A DNA stretch of 51,114 nucleotides from Salaquimonas sp. (GTDB lineage Bacteria; Pseudomonadota; Alphaproteobacteria; Rhizobiales; Rhizobiaceae), in the NCBI GenBank assembly GCA_028289365.1, contig JANQQM010000038.1, forward strand, positions 1 through 51,114, in the 5' to 3' direction. Positions 16,729 to 25,923 of this stretch are shown piece after piece. Numbering within the stretch: position 1 is the stretch's first letter; every line of letters begins with the position of its first letter. The position numbers and the translations under genes are program-made. A model generated the notes under the pieces. The model searched no databases, was not told the origin of the DNA, and saw only the letters and a program-made list of their open reading frames with translations.

Positions 16729-17472
16729 CTAATAATCGTTTGTGTAGCTCTCAATATTAGCAAATGCGTCGCGAAGTGCCCGTGACCAGCCATCTGAAAG
16801 GCTCTTGAAATAGGGATCATCTGCCTCAATCCGCCGCTTCTCGCCAACATGAAAGGTATCAGTGCGGTAAATCAGCAAATCGATAGGCATCCCGACCGAC
16901 AAATTCGACCTTAGCGTGGAATCAAACGAAATGAGCAAGAGTTTAGCCGCATCCCCCATACGCATTTCGGGAACAGCGACCCGATCCAGGATCGGTTTGC
17001 CGTATTTGTGCTCACCTGCCTGAAAAAAAGGCGTATCGGCGGTAGCTTCGATGAAGTTTCCCTCATTGTAGATTTGAAACAGCCGCGGTGTGTCGCCCTT
17101 GATTTGCCCGCCAAGGATAAAGGAAGCTGAAAAGGACTGCGCATCATGTCCAAGCAGCACGCCGTCAGTCTCATGTACCTCACGGAGTTTTGCCCCAATC
17201 AACCTTGCAGCCTGAAACATGGTCGTCACGTCCATCAGGCTCGGCTGCTCCTCACCCTCCCCGCCCGCTACGATTGACTCATTCAGAAGACTGATAACAG
17301 CTTGCGTGACCGCCAAATTGCCAGCCGTCAGCAAGACAAGGACGCGATCATCCTTTTTTTCCCAAACATGCATCTTTGTGAACGATGCGATGTTATCGAA
17401 TCCGGCATTCGTCCGTGTATCGGACGCAAATATGATGCCGCGGTCGAGGCGTAGGCCTACACAGTAAGTCAT
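16729..17472 (-). CDS. Anbu, proteasome-like peptidase
   Basis: A 247-residue protein of the Anbu (ancestral beta subunit) branch of the proteasome/HslV fold. It begins MTYCVGLRLDRG: loss of the initiator Met would expose Thr1 as nucleophile, with Asp17 (FASDTRTN) and Lys32 in the positions expected for the active site. Length is normal for Anbu. The upstream genes (transglutaminase-like, alpha-E, circularly permuted ATP-grasp) are its known conserved partners. The family forms open-ended rings or helices; its substrate is not known. The cluster is thought to make and trim an amide-linked peptide product (published comparative-genomic proposal by Iyer, Aravind and colleagues, as I remember it). 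Confidence 0.93.
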   Translation of the reverse strand: MTYCVGLRLDRGIIFASDTRTNAGFDNIASFTKMHVWEKKDDRVLVLLTAGNLAVTQAVISLLNESIVAGGEGEEQPSLMDVTTMFQAARLIGAKLREVHETDGVLLGHDAQSFSASFILGGQIKGDTPRLFQIYNEGNFIEATADTPFFQAGEHKYGKPILDRVAVPEMRMGDAAKLLLISFDSTLRSNLSVGMPIDLLIYRTDTFHVGEKRRIEADDPYFKSLSDGWSRALRDAFANIESYTNDY

Positions 17473-17523
17473 ACCTGCACAATATTTAGGTTTTTGATTC
17501 TAACAAGCAGGAAATCGCAATTG

Positions 17524-18339
17524 TCATTGGGAATCAGACTGATTCACTGAAACGCTCACTTCCAGGGTCTCATTGCCATAGCCGCGCCTCACCCCGCGGA
17601 TCGGTGCGGCGGTCGTGGCATCCAGACCACAAGCCAGGCGGACGTATCTTTCATCCGGACTGACGCCATTTGCGGGATCGAAACCAACCCAGCCCAATCC
17701 GGCAACTTCGGCTTCGACCCAAGCATGATGGGCTTCAGCAATCTCGCCGGTCTCCTCCATGGCAAGATATCCGGTGACATAACGCGCGGGTTGGCCAAGT
17801 AGCCGGCTGACCGAAATAAAGATATGGCTGAAATCCTGACACACCCCATGACGATTCTTCATGGCTTCTGCCGCAGTCGTGTCGCTTTGCGTACTTGATG
17901 TGTCGAACTTCACCTCCTTGTGGAGCGTTTCCATCAGCGCATGGTAGAGCGCAATCTGGTCCCGGTGGCGGCCGCGCAGGCTTTCGGCAATATCCGAAAT
18001 CTCGTCGCTCGGTTCTGTAAGCGGTGTAAACCGGATAAAAATGCGACTGGAGTTTTCCCCGCGCAGATTTCCGACAATTCCGTCTGTTTCCGTCGTCTCG
18101 ACGACACCCGTTACTGCTATAGTCGAGTCGCCAGTTTCTTCCTTTTGGCTGACGAGGTGGACCTTGTTGCCCCAGGCATCAAAGAATTCGAGCGCGCGAT
18201 CGATCCCGGGTGCATCAATTTTCCATTGCAGCACCTTCTGGCGTTGCGTGTCCCTCGGCGAAAGCCTCAATTCCTGCAAGCCATAGCGCAGCGGCTGCTC
18301 GTACTTGTAGGTCGTGCGGTGATCAATATCGATACGCAT
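17524..18339 (-). CDS. Transglutaminase-like peptidase of the Anbu operon
   Basis: A 271-residue protein with an N-terminal beta domain (RIDIDHRTTYKYEQPLRYG, typical of bacterial transglutaminase-like proteins) and a papain-like catalytic core. The triad is visible as Cys167 (HGVCQDFSH), His205 (AHHAWVEAEV) and Asp221 (GFDPANG). No signal peptide is seen, so it is probably cytoplasmic. It lies 6 bases after the alpha-E gene and 51 bases before the Anbu gene. Likely a peptidase or amide-forming enzyme acting on the product of the ATP-grasp protein; this is inferred from the conserved gene cluster. Confidence 0.92.
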   Translation of the reverse strand: MRIDIDHRTTYKYEQPLRYGLQELRLSPRDTQRQKVLQWKIDAPGIDRALEFFDAWGNKVHLVSQKEETGDSTIAVTGVVETTETDGIVGNLRGENSSRIFIRFTPLTEPSDEISDIAESLRGRHRDQIALYHALMETLHKEVKFDTSSTQSDTTAAEAMKNRHGVCQDFSHIFISVSRLLGQPARYVTGYLAMEETGEIAEAHHAWVEAEVAGLGWVGFDPANGVSPDERYVRLACGLDATTAAPIRGVRRGYGNETLEVSVSVNQSDSQ

Positions 18340-18345
18340 AAGCGG

Positions 18346-19290
18346 TCAGTAAAAGTTGTAGTCCTCAGCTATGTTCATCGCCAGTGAATTGTTGGAGGCG
18401 ATAAAATTCGTCAGAAATTCATGAAGCCCTTCCTGGAAGATCAGGTCCATGTCCGATTGCCTTAGCGTATCATTGACCCGCTGGCAAAGCTCATGACATT
18501 CGTATCGATTTCCATAATAAGATTCCAGATCATCAAGGGTCGAGGTTATCCAGCCATAGCAGTGGGCAAGCGATCGCGGCATTTCGCGACGCAGAATTAG
18601 AAATTCTGCAATATTCCAGGCTTTGAAACGATCACGATAGGCGTGTTTGTAAGAACGGTGGGCGGAAGCGGCGCGCAGGATCGTCGACCACTGGCTCATG
18701 TCAAGATTGGATCCGACCAGTTCTGCCCTCGGCAACAACACGTAATACTTCACGTCGAGAATGCGGGCGGTGTTGTCGGCGCGCTCAATAAACGCGCCGA
18801 GCTGGGAGAAGGAATATCCATCGGTTCGAAGCAGTGTGTTCAACATAGTGCCGCGGAATTGGGCCGTGTTTCGCTTGACCCAATCGACCAATCTGGGGAT
18901 ATCACTGGTGATATCGCGAGAAGGCTTGATGTCGGAAAACTCCAACCAGGTCGTATTGATGCTCTCCCACATTTCGGAAGTGATTGCGGTGCGAACTGCC
19001 CGGGCATTATTCCTGGCAGAGGACAGACAGGAATAGACCGAGGCGGCATTATCGCTGTCGAACAGCATGAAGTCGCAAATCTGCGCAACTTCCGCTGTCT
19101 GAAACCGTTCAGCAAATGCTTCTGCAATACCGGCAGCGCGAAGCGTGGATTCCCATTGTTCACGATGGCCGCTGTCCAGGCTGGGCGTAAGCGAGACCCG
19201 GTAACCAACATCCAGCATGCGCGCCATGTTTTCGGCACGCTCCATGAAACGGGAAATCCAGAACAGGTTTGACGCGGTACGGCCTAGCAT
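18346..19290 (-). CDS. Alpha-E domain protein
   Basis: A 314-residue, almost entirely helical protein of the alpha-E family (starts MLGRTASNLFWISRFMERAE, conserved Arg/Glu pairs such as FIERADNTARILDVKYY). No enzyme activity is established for the family. It nearly always accompanies a circularly permuted ATP-grasp and a transglutaminase-like protein, and is thought to work with them in peptide ligation. It starts in a 1-nt overlap with the ATP-grasp gene's end (TGATG), so the two are coupled. Confidence 0.93.
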   Translation of the reverse strand: MLGRTASNLFWISRFMERAENMARMLDVGYRVSLTPSLDSGHREQWESTLRAAGIAEAFAERFQTAEVAQICDFMLFDSDNAASVYSCLSSARNNARAVRTAITSEMWESINTTWLEFSDIKPSRDITSDIPRLVDWVKRNTAQFRGTMLNTLLRTDGYSFSQLGAFIERADNTARILDVKYYVLLPRAELVGSNLDMSQWSTILRAASAHRSYKHAYRDRFKAWNIAEFLILRREMPRSLAHCYGWITSTLDDLESYYGNRYECHELCQRVNDTLRQSDMDLIFQEGLHEFLTNFIASNNSLAMNIAEDYNFY

Positions 19291-20726
19291 CAGTCTTCCA
19301 ATACCCAGGTATCCTTGGTGCCGCCGCCCTGCGAGGAATTGACGACCAACGAACCCTTCTTAAGGGCGACTCGTGTCAGCCCGCCCGGCGTGATCTTGAC
19401 ATCTTCCCCGCAAAGCACAAACGGTCTCAAGTCCACATGACGGGGCGCGATCCCCTTTTCGACATAGGTTGGACAGGTGGAAAGTGCGAGCGTTGGCTGA
19501 ACGATGTAATTGGATGGCCGATCCTTGATGCGTCTGGCAAAATCGGCTCTTTGTTTCTTTGTGGAAGCCGGACCGACCAACATTCCATAACCGCCCGAAC
19601 CGTGCACCTCTTTGACAACCAGCTCCTCGAGATTGTCCAGGACATAAGATCGTTCGTCTTCATTCGTGCAGTTGAATGTCTGGACATTGTTCAGGATGGG
19701 ACGCTCGCCTGTGTAGAATTCAATAATCTGCGGGACGTATGTATAGACAGCCTTGTCGTCGGCAATGCCTGTTCCGGGCGCGTTGACTATTGTCACATTT
19801 CCTGCCCGGTAGACGGAAAAAAGACCCGGGACACCCAGTGTGGAATCGGGATTGAAGGTCAAGGGATCGAGATATTCATCATCGACACGGCGGTAAATCA
19901 CATCTACACGTTTCGGCTTCTGCGTTGTGCGCATGTAGACGAACCCATCCTCCACATAGAGATCGCCACCCTGGCAAAGTTCCACGCCCATTTCATCGGC
20001 CAGAAAGGAATGTTCGAAAAATGCGGAATTGTAGATACCGGGCGTCAGCACCACGATTACCGGTTCACCCTTACAGGACGGCGGTGAGACTGATCGCAGG
20101 GTGCGCCTGAGGTTTTCCGGATAATCCTCAACTGGCGCGACGCGATATCTGCTGAAGAGCTCGGGGACGAGGCGCATCATCGCCTCACGGTCCTCGATCA
20201 TGTAGGACACGCCGGATGGTGTGCGCAGATTATCTTCCAGCACGTAGAATTCGTTTTCGGCAACCCGCACCAGATCGATGCCGATGATATGGGAATAAAT
20301 ATCACGCGCAGGATTTGCCCCGACCATCTCCGGGCAGAACGCCGCGTTCTTGAGGATCAGTTCCTCCGGTATGCGCCCTGCCTTGATAATTTCCTGGCGG
20401 TGATAAATGTCATGGAGAAATGCATTTAGCGCCCGGACGCGCTGCTCGATCCCGCGTTCTAGGCGACGCCATTCGGAAGCGGAAATAATTCGCGGAATGA
20501 TATCGAAGGGTATGAGGCGCTCGACCGCGTCGGTGGAACCATAGACCGCAAATGTAATGCCAAGCCTTCGAAAGGTTTCCTCGGCATCGTGGGCTATCTG
20601 CTTCAGCCCGCCCTTAGGTTGTTTTGAAATCCAGCTTTCTATCTGCTTGTAGGCCGGTCTTACATCGCCGTCTTGCGAATACATTTCATCGTAGAAATCA
20701 GCGGACACAGATTCGTACAATTGCAA
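19290..20726 (-). CDS. Circularly permuted ATP-grasp protein
   Basis: A 478-residue protein of the circularly permuted ATP-grasp type 2 family, an ATP-dependent carboxylate-amine ligase fold. Landmarks are YVLEDNLRTPSGVSYM, the ATP-loop-like VVKEVHGSGGYGMLVGP, and the C-terminal RPFVLCG and NSSQGGG. It is the first gene of the four-gene operon ending with Anbu. It may form an amide bond on a peptide or protein. Substrates are unknown. Start at 20726 gives the usual N-terminus (FYDEMYSQDGDVRPAY). Confidence 0.93.
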   Translation of the reverse strand: MQLYESVSADFYDEMYSQDGDVRPAYKQIESWISKQPKGGLKQIAHDAEETFRRLGITFAVYGSTDAVERLIPFDIIPRIISASEWRRLERGIEQRVRALNAFLHDIYHRQEIIKAGRIPEELILKNAAFCPEMVGANPARDIYSHIIGIDLVRVAENEFYVLEDNLRTPSGVSYMIEDREAMMRLVPELFSRYRVAPVEDYPENLRRTLRSVSPPSCKGEPVIVVLTPGIYNSAFFEHSFLADEMGVELCQGGDLYVEDGFVYMRTTQKPKRVDVIYRRVDDEYLDPLTFNPDSTLGVPGLFSVYRAGNVTIVNAPGTGIADDKAVYTYVPQIIEFYTGERPILNNVQTFNCTNEDERSYVLDNLEELVVKEVHGSGGYGMLVGPASTKKQRADFARRIKDRPSNYIVQPTLALSTCPTYVEKGIAPRHVDLRPFVLCGEDVKITPGGLTRVALKKGSLVVNSSQGGGTKDTWVLED

Positions 20727-20809
20727 CTCCCAAAGCCCTGCATCGCAAGGAATTTATTTACTCATCAAAAAAAACTAGCACTGTGAACTTTAGCTGACCA
20801 TGGCGGATA

Positions 20810-20828
20810 TTGCACAAAAAATGTGCAA
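20810..20828. promoter_or_regulatory. Palindrome upstream of the Anbu operon
   Basis: TTGCACA-AAAAA-TGTGCAA, a 7-bp inverted repeat with a 5-nt spacer. It lies 83 bases before the ATP-grasp start (minus) and 114 bases before the divergent small exported-protein gene (plus). It fits an operator for either or both, but only the symmetry is seen. Confidence 0.35.
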
Positions 20829-20941
20829 GGCTGGAATGGCGCATATTGCCCGAGTCTGGCACACTTCCAATTGAGAGAATAAAGTAATCTGACACGAAAC
20901 CGCCGAATGCGTCGCCAATCAACAATCAGGAACATTAGCGA

Positions 20942-21250
20942 ATGAACAAAAAAGTCGCCCGGAACATCAAACGGATAGCCATTTCTTCCACATTGCTGGT
21001 CATGGTTACCGCGCCGGCAAATGCGCAGCGGCCCGATACAAGAGCGTACAATTGTGGCCAGGTCATTGGCACAATCAAGCAATATGGATCGCTGGTCTGG
21101 ACGACGGGTCCGACCACCTATGATCGCATCGTCTCAAATCGCAGTTACTGCAAACACGGCCAGGTGCCCAAACAGAAATATGCGCCTACGCTGGACAATC
21201 CGCGCTGCCGGATTGGATACACCTGTGTGGAACGCCTGTTCGACAAATGA
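20942..21250 (+). CDS. Small exported Cys-containing protein of unknown function
   Basis: A 102-residue protein with a signal peptide (basic start MNKKVARNIKR, hydrophobic core, cleavage at NAQ-RP). The 73-residue mature part has four Cys (YNCGQ, SYCKHG, PRCRIG, YTCVE), consistent with two disulfides in the periplasm. AGGAAC lies ahead of the ATG. It is divergent from the Anbu operon. I do not recognise the family by name. Confidence 0.75.
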   Translation: MNKKVARNIKRIAISSTLLVMVTAPANAQRPDTRAYNCGQVIGTIKQYGSLVWTTGPTTYDRIVSNRSYCKHGQVPKQKYAPTLDNPRCRIGYTCVERLFDK

Positions 21251-21375
21251 TGGCCCAGATTGCGTGATTACCCGGTGATCAGGTCAGAACAAATTTGCGG
21301 GAACAGACTGGCATTTCTTGATAGCGTGCCACATCTTGGGAGTTGAACTGAATGCCAATTCCCAAGGAGACTCAA

Positions 21376-23175
21376 ATGCGCACGACCCCCCTTGTCTCCA
21401 GATTTGTACGTTCACTGTGGCTCAGGCCTCTGATGCTTCCATTGATAATTGCGGTCTTCGTTGCTCACAGTTCAATGATTGGCTTCGCACAGACGGATGT
21501 TGCTAATCCGCCGAAACTGGCGGCTGGAACGACCTCACGATCGGAAGTCAAAGCCAATGAGTTTGTTGTGGTTTCAGCAAATCCGCTGGCGACCGAGGCT
21601 GGCAAACAAATCCTGGAAAAGGATGGCAGCGCAGTCGATGCGATGATTGCCGTGCAGCTGGTTCTTGGCCTGGTCGAACCGCAATCTTCCGGCATTGGCG
21701 GGGGTGCATTTCTTGTCCATTGGGACAATGAAAACAAAGAACTGACCACATTTGACGGACGGGAAACCGCGCCGCTTGCTGCCGGTCCGGACCATTTTCT
21801 GGATGATAATGGTGATCCATTTTCGTTTGAGTATGCGGTGGTCGGCGGACATTCGGTCGGGACGCCAGGTATAATTGCGCTGATGGAGGCAGCCCATAAG
21901 CGTTATGGCAAGCTCCCCTGGGCGGAACTGTTTGCGCCGGCAATCGAACTGGCGGATAAGGGTTTTGAACTGTCACCTCGGTTGAACAGCAATATTACCG
22001 CATCGGCAGAGAGCCTCTATCTATTTCCTGCGACACGCAACTACTTCCTGAGTGAGGAAGGTGTGCCGCTGTTTGTTGGTACGATCGTTACCAACCCGGC
22101 CTATCGCGATACGCTGCGGGCAATTGCAGAAAATGGCGCCAGCGCCTTTTATACAGGAGAAATTGCCGAAGACATAGTCGCTACGATCGCCAATGCGCCT
22201 GCAAACCCCGGCCTGTTGTCGCTAGAAGATCTGCAGAACTACAAGGTCGTCGAACGTGATCCAGTATGCGTCAACTATCGAGGCTATGACGTCTGCGGGA
22301 TGGGACCGCCCTCTTCCGGTGGTCTGACGGTAGGCCAAATTCTGAAACTGGTCGAGCCATACGATCTTGCTGCGCTGGGCCCGGACGATCCGCATAGCTG
22401 GCGAATTATTGGAGACGCCACCCGCCTCGCCTTTGCAGATCGCAATGTCTATATGGCTGACACCGATTTCGTGAAAATTCCGGAAGGATTAGTGGACACA
22501 GATTATCTGACTGGCCGCGCGAAGTTATTGAGTCAAAAGAAGGCTTTGGAGGACGATGTTGTCATTCCGGGTGAACCGCCCTGGGATGATGCAATGATTT
22601 ATGGCGTTGATCAGTCGCTCGACTTGCCTTCCACCAGCCATGTCTCGATCATCGATGGCGACGGTAATATCGTATCGCTTACTACTTCTGTCGAGTCCCG
22701 TTTTGGCTCTCGAATGATGGTCCGGGGTTTTCTGCTGAACAACCAATTGACCGACTTTTCCTTCCTGCCGGATATAGACGGTGTTCCGGTAGCGAACCGG
22801 ACAGAACCAGGAAAGCGCCCGCGTTCCTCCATGTCACCAACAATCGTCTTTAAAGATGGCGACCCGGTCTTGGTTATAGGATCTCCGGGCGGCAGCCGGA
22901 TCATTTCCTTTGTGGCAAAGACCGTGATTGCCCATTTGGATTGGGATCTGGGAATACAGGCGGCGATCGAATTGCCGAACATGGTCAATCGATATGGTAT
23001 CTATGAGCTGGAAAGCGGCACAGCTGCAGAGAGCTATCAACCGGCATTGGAAGCGCTTGGCTACGAGGTCCGGTCAAGCCGACTGGAATCCGGGCTACAA
23101 GGTATTGCGATTTCGGAGAACAGCCTTAGCGCCGGTGCAGATCCGCGCCGCGAAAGCCTAGCGGCTGGCCGGTAA
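21376..23175 (+). CDS. ggt: Gamma-glutamyltransferase (periplasmic, self-processing)
   Basis: A 599-residue gamma-glutamyltransferase. It transfers or hydrolyses the gamma-glutamyl group of glutathione and related peptides in the periplasm. The signal segment is about residues 15-39 (ending FAQ). The large-subunit motif QSSGIGGGAFLVHW and the site for autocatalytic cleavage at Thr420 (LPSTSHVSI) are present. So are small-subunit residues in SSMSPTIV and the oxyanion stretch GSPGGSRI. The ATG at 21352 is in frame, but AAGGAG lies 6 nt ahead of ATG 21376, which is chosen. All catalytic residues look intact. Likely used to recover amino acids from external glutathione. Confidence 0.95.
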   Translation: MRTTPLVSRFVRSLWLRPLMLPLIIAVFVAHSSMIGFAQTDVANPPKLAAGTTSRSEVKANEFVVVSANPLATEAGKQILEKDGSAVDAMIAVQLVLGLVEPQSSGIGGGAFLVHWDNENKELTTFDGRETAPLAAGPDHFLDDNGDPFSFEYAVVGGHSVGTPGIIALMEAAHKRYGKLPWAELFAPAIELADKGFELSPRLNSNITASAESLYLFPATRNYFLSEEGVPLFVGTIVTNPAYRDTLRAIAENGASAFYTGEIAEDIVATIANAPANPGLLSLEDLQNYKVVERDPVCVNYRGYDVCGMGPPSSGGLTVGQILKLVEPYDLAALGPDDPHSWRIIGDATRLAFADRNVYMADTDFVKIPEGLVDTDYLTGRAKLLSQKKALEDDVVIPGEPPWDDAMIYGVDQSLDLPSTSHVSIIDGDGNIVSLTTSVESRFGSRMMVRGFLLNNQLTDFSFLPDIDGVPVANRTEPGKRPRSSMSPTIVFKDGDPVLVIGSPGGSRIISFVAKTVIAHLDWDLGIQAAIELPNMVNRYGIYELESGTAAESYQPALEALGYEVRSSRLESGLQGIAISENSLSAGADPRRESLAAGR

Positions 23176-23199
23176 GCCGATTTTTGAACTGAATGCATT

Positions 23200-23230
23200 G
23201 AATGCCCGGCGATCCTTAGGCCAGGCATTC
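23200..23230. terminator. Stem-loop between convergent ggt and a small gene
   Basis: GAATGCCCGGC at 23200-23210 pairs with GCCAGGCATTC at 23220-23230 (10 of 11 bases) around a 9-nt loop. It lies 25 bases after the ggt stop and 25 bases beyond the stop of the minus-strand small gene. No long T-run follows, so terminator function is moderate. Confidence 0.5.
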
Positions 23231-23255
23231 GATCAATTCATGGTTTGGAAAAAGG

Positions 23256-23483
23256 TCAGCCGCGAACCAGTGCGCGCATATTGTCGATCAGACGTTCCTG
23301 CTCGCCTGTGAGTTCGGTCACCTTCATGCTGTCTTCCATGGCTTCGGCGCCAATACGTGCTGCGATTACCGACATCAACGTGTTGCTGGAGCGGTTGAGT
23401 TCCTCCATTCGTGCAAGCATGCTGGCGCGATTGCGCAGCGCTTCAGAGGGTGGAAATTCAATTTCGCTGGCTGGTCTGATCAT
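23256..23483 (-). CDS. Small protein of unknown function
   Basis: A 75-residue, mostly helical, acidic protein with no signal or membrane segment (MIRPASEIEFPPSEALRNRA at the start; heptad-like EELNRSSNTLMSVIAARIG). Probably cytoplasmic and possibly coiled-coil. It is convergent with ggt and divergent from the NAD kinase gene. The family is not recognised. Confidence 0.6.
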   Translation of the reverse strand: MIRPASEIEFPPSEALRNRASMLARMEELNRSSNTLMSVIAARIGAEAMEDSMKVTELTGEQERLIDNMRALVRG

Positions 23484-23718
23484 GATGGTCCTCTACTTAA
23501 TCCCGTACGCATTTACAAAAAGGGACGGCCGGAGCATCTCCGTTGCCGCATTAAGCTCAAGCCATGAGGCAGAACAAAGAGTATGATTGATTGATCACCC
23601 TTAACAGCAAGTTACTAAACTTTGTCTATTTTGAGTTTTTTTCAGATTACCGCAAATTATTTTGAAGCTTTCATAAAAATTTGCAATTTTTACCCGACCT
23701 TACATCTTCTTTGGCAGC

Positions 23719-24525
23719 ATGGTAGAAAACTGCCAGAAAGCTATCGGGAACCATCCATTGAGCAAGAAAACTGTCGCGTTTGTTGCCAGCAATTCGCCTG
23801 ATGCGATCGCGGCAAAGAAATCCCTCGAAAAGCTGTATGGCGAGAACAGTCCCGCTGAAGCCGAAGTCATCGTGGCGCTTGGCGGGGACGGATTCATGCT
23901 TGCCACGCTTCACCGGTTCATGAACAGCAATATCCCAGTCTATGGCATGAACAAGGGCACGATCGGCTTCCTGATGAATGAATATAGCGAGGACGAACTG
24001 TATGAGCGGCTCGCAAACACCTCGCCAAGCACGATCAGCCCGCTGGAAATGCTGGCCGAGGACATGTCGGGGAGCATCCACCGTGCCAAGGCAATCAATG
24101 AAGTCTCCCTGCTTCGCCAATCCTACCAGGCAGCGAGCCTCGGCATATCGATTGATGGCCGCACAAGGCTCGATCCGCTCATTTGCGATGGGGTGATGGT
24201 GGCGACGCCGGCCGGTTCGACGGCCTACAATCTGTCAGCGCAGGGACCGATCCTGCCGCTGGAGGCACCCTTGCTGGCGCTGACGCCGGTAAGCCCGTTC
24301 AGACCGCGGCGCTGGCGCGGCGCTCTGCTGCCAAATACCTCGAAAGTGGAAATCACCATCAATGAAGCGGCCAAGAGGCCCGTCAATGCGGTCGCCGACC
24401 ACACGGAAATCAAGTCCGTGCGCAAGGTGACGATTGAACAGGATCTCGAATCGAAAAGCATTATCCTGTTCGACCCCGACCATTCCTGGGACGAACGCAT
24501 ATTGCGCGAGCAGTTCTTGTACTGA
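23719..24525 (+). CDS. nadK: NAD kinase
   Basis: A 268-residue NAD kinase, which makes NADP from NAD and ATP in the cytoplasm. It has the GGDG motif ([17 protein letters not shown]), the substrate-site stretch [21 protein letters not shown], and the C-terminal FDPDHSW. The usual C-terminal length for an alphaproteobacterial NadK is present. The upstream 235 bases are A/T-rich with no gene; the ribosome site is weak. The first ATG at 23719 is accepted, but the first 17 residues may be untranslated. Confidence 0.94.
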   Translation: MVENCQKAIGNHPLSKKTVAFVASNSPDAIAAKKSLEKLYGENSPAEAEVIVALGGDGFMLATLHRFMNSNIPVYGMNKGTIGFLMNEYSEDELYERLANTSPSTISPLEMLAEDMSGSIHRAKAINEVSLLRQSYQAASLGISIDGRTRLDPLICDGVMVATPAGSTAYNLSAQGPILPLEAPLLALTPVSPFRPRRWRGALLPNTSKVEITINEAAKRPVNAVADHTEIKSVRKVTIEQDLESKSIILFDPDHSWDERILREQFLY

Positions 24526-24638
24526 TAGATTTCTGCCTGATTGCTAAAATAGCGGTGGTCTGATCTATTGGAGGGACTAAGGTCCAAGTTTCGCAAGAAA
24601 TCACGATGTTGATCTTGCATGGCGAGAGGTAGCCTCCA

Positions 24639-25895
24639 ATGAGCACACTGGCGAAAATCTCGCTATTGTTTGTCGTATTCATCGACATTATTGGCCAGGG
24701 GCTTGTATTTCCTATCATCAACACTTTGATCATGGAGCCGACATCGGGCTTCCTGCCAAGCGATGCGTCGGATGCTTCCAGGCATCTGAACTACGGCCTG
24801 GTCATCGGAATATTCTTCCTGTCGTGGTTCATTGGCGCGCCTTACATCTCGAAACTGTCGGATGTGATCGGCCGCAAGCCGGCAATCCTGATCTGTCTCT
24901 TCGGAGCGCTGGCAGGCTATGCGATTACGATTGTTTCGCTCTACACCGAAAGCCTGATCCTGCTGATCCTGGGCCGCGCAATTACCGGCTTTACGGCAGG
25001 CAACCAACCGATTGCGCAGGCAGCAATGATCGACGGCAGCACCGATGAAGCCGATCGGGCGCGTAATATGGGTTACATCATTACCGGTGTCAGCTTTGGT
25101 CTCGTCGGCGGGCCAATCATGGGCGGTTTCCTCTCGGACCCGAGCATAATTGGCAGTATTGCCAGCCTGAAGCTCCCGTTTTTTGCAGCATTTATGCTGG
25201 TTGTCATCGCGATATTGTTGGTGGTCTTTGCCTTCTCCGATTCCCGCCAGCAACGTGATCCCTTCGTGTTCCGGCCTTTTGAAGTATTCGAGATCCTGTG
25301 GCGGGTAAGCAAATTCCCGCTGGTGATCCGCATCTGCATGGTCTTCCTGTTTTTCCATATTGCCAATGTGACGTTCTACATCTTCATTGAAAACTACATG
25401 ACCAGCCGTTTCGGTTACGAGACATTCGGCAATTCCATGGTGATGTTGGTGATCGGATTTGCGCTTGCCTTCTCGAGCACCTTTCTCGTCACGCCGACAC
25501 TGGCACGGTTCTCCAAGCAGACCGTCATTCTTGCCAACTTCGTCGTGTGGGGACTTTGCGGAGCAGCGATCATCCTCATTCCGTATGCATGGATGTGCTT
25601 TATTCCGATCTTCTGCTTCTATTTCATTTTCGGCGTGAGCTATCCGACCTTCCTGTCGATGTTCTCGGCAAGCGTCAGCGACGAGGAACAGGGCTGGGTG
25701 ATGGGTATCACGATTGCGATGTTCACAATGGTCGGCGGGATCATGTCGCTACTCGGTGGCGAGCTGATGAGCGTCGACATATATCTGCCGTTCTATATTG
25801 TGGTCGTAGCCACCGTGATCGGTGTTCTGGTGATGTCGATTGTCTGGAACAAACCGGAAATTCACGAACTTACCGATCTACCCAAAGAGGAATGA
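24639..25895 (+). CDS. Major facilitator superfamily transporter (Tet-efflux-like)
   Basis: A 418-residue, 12-helix MFS protein. The loop 2-3 signature is GAPYISKLSDVIGRKP, and the second helix region carries AITGFTAGNQPIAQAAMIDG, a pattern of the 12-TM drug/proton antiporters close to the tetracycline-efflux group. That kinship does not prove drug export; metabolite export is equally possible. The ribosome site (GAGAGG) is placed normally. It follows nadK in the same direction after 113 bases and converges with the DUF2336 gene. Confidence 0.85.
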   Translation: MSTLAKISLLFVVFIDIIGQGLVFPIINTLIMEPTSGFLPSDASDASRHLNYGLVIGIFFLSWFIGAPYISKLSDVIGRKPAILICLFGALAGYAITIVSLYTESLILLILGRAITGFTAGNQPIAQAAMIDGSTDEADRARNMGYIITGVSFGLVGGPIMGGFLSDPSIIGSIASLKLPFFAAFMLVVIAILLVVFAFSDSRQQRDPFVFRPFEVFEILWRVSKFPLVIRICMVFLFFHIANVTFYIFIENYMTSRFGYETFGNSMVMLVIGFALAFSSTFLVTPTLARFSKQTVILANFVVWGLCGAAIILIPYAWMCFIPIFCFYFIFGVSYPTFLSMFSASVSDEEQGWVMGITIAMFTMVGGIMSLLGGELMSVDIYLPFYIVVVATVIGVLVMSIVWNKPEIHELTDLPKEE

Positions 25896-25923
25896 TCAGC
25901 AAATTCGACTGCGGTCTGATTTA

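Noticed and set aside
19269-20087. Plus-strand open frame of 272 codons opposite the ATP-grasp gene
   Set aside because: Antisense to a strongly conserved gene; no domain seen.
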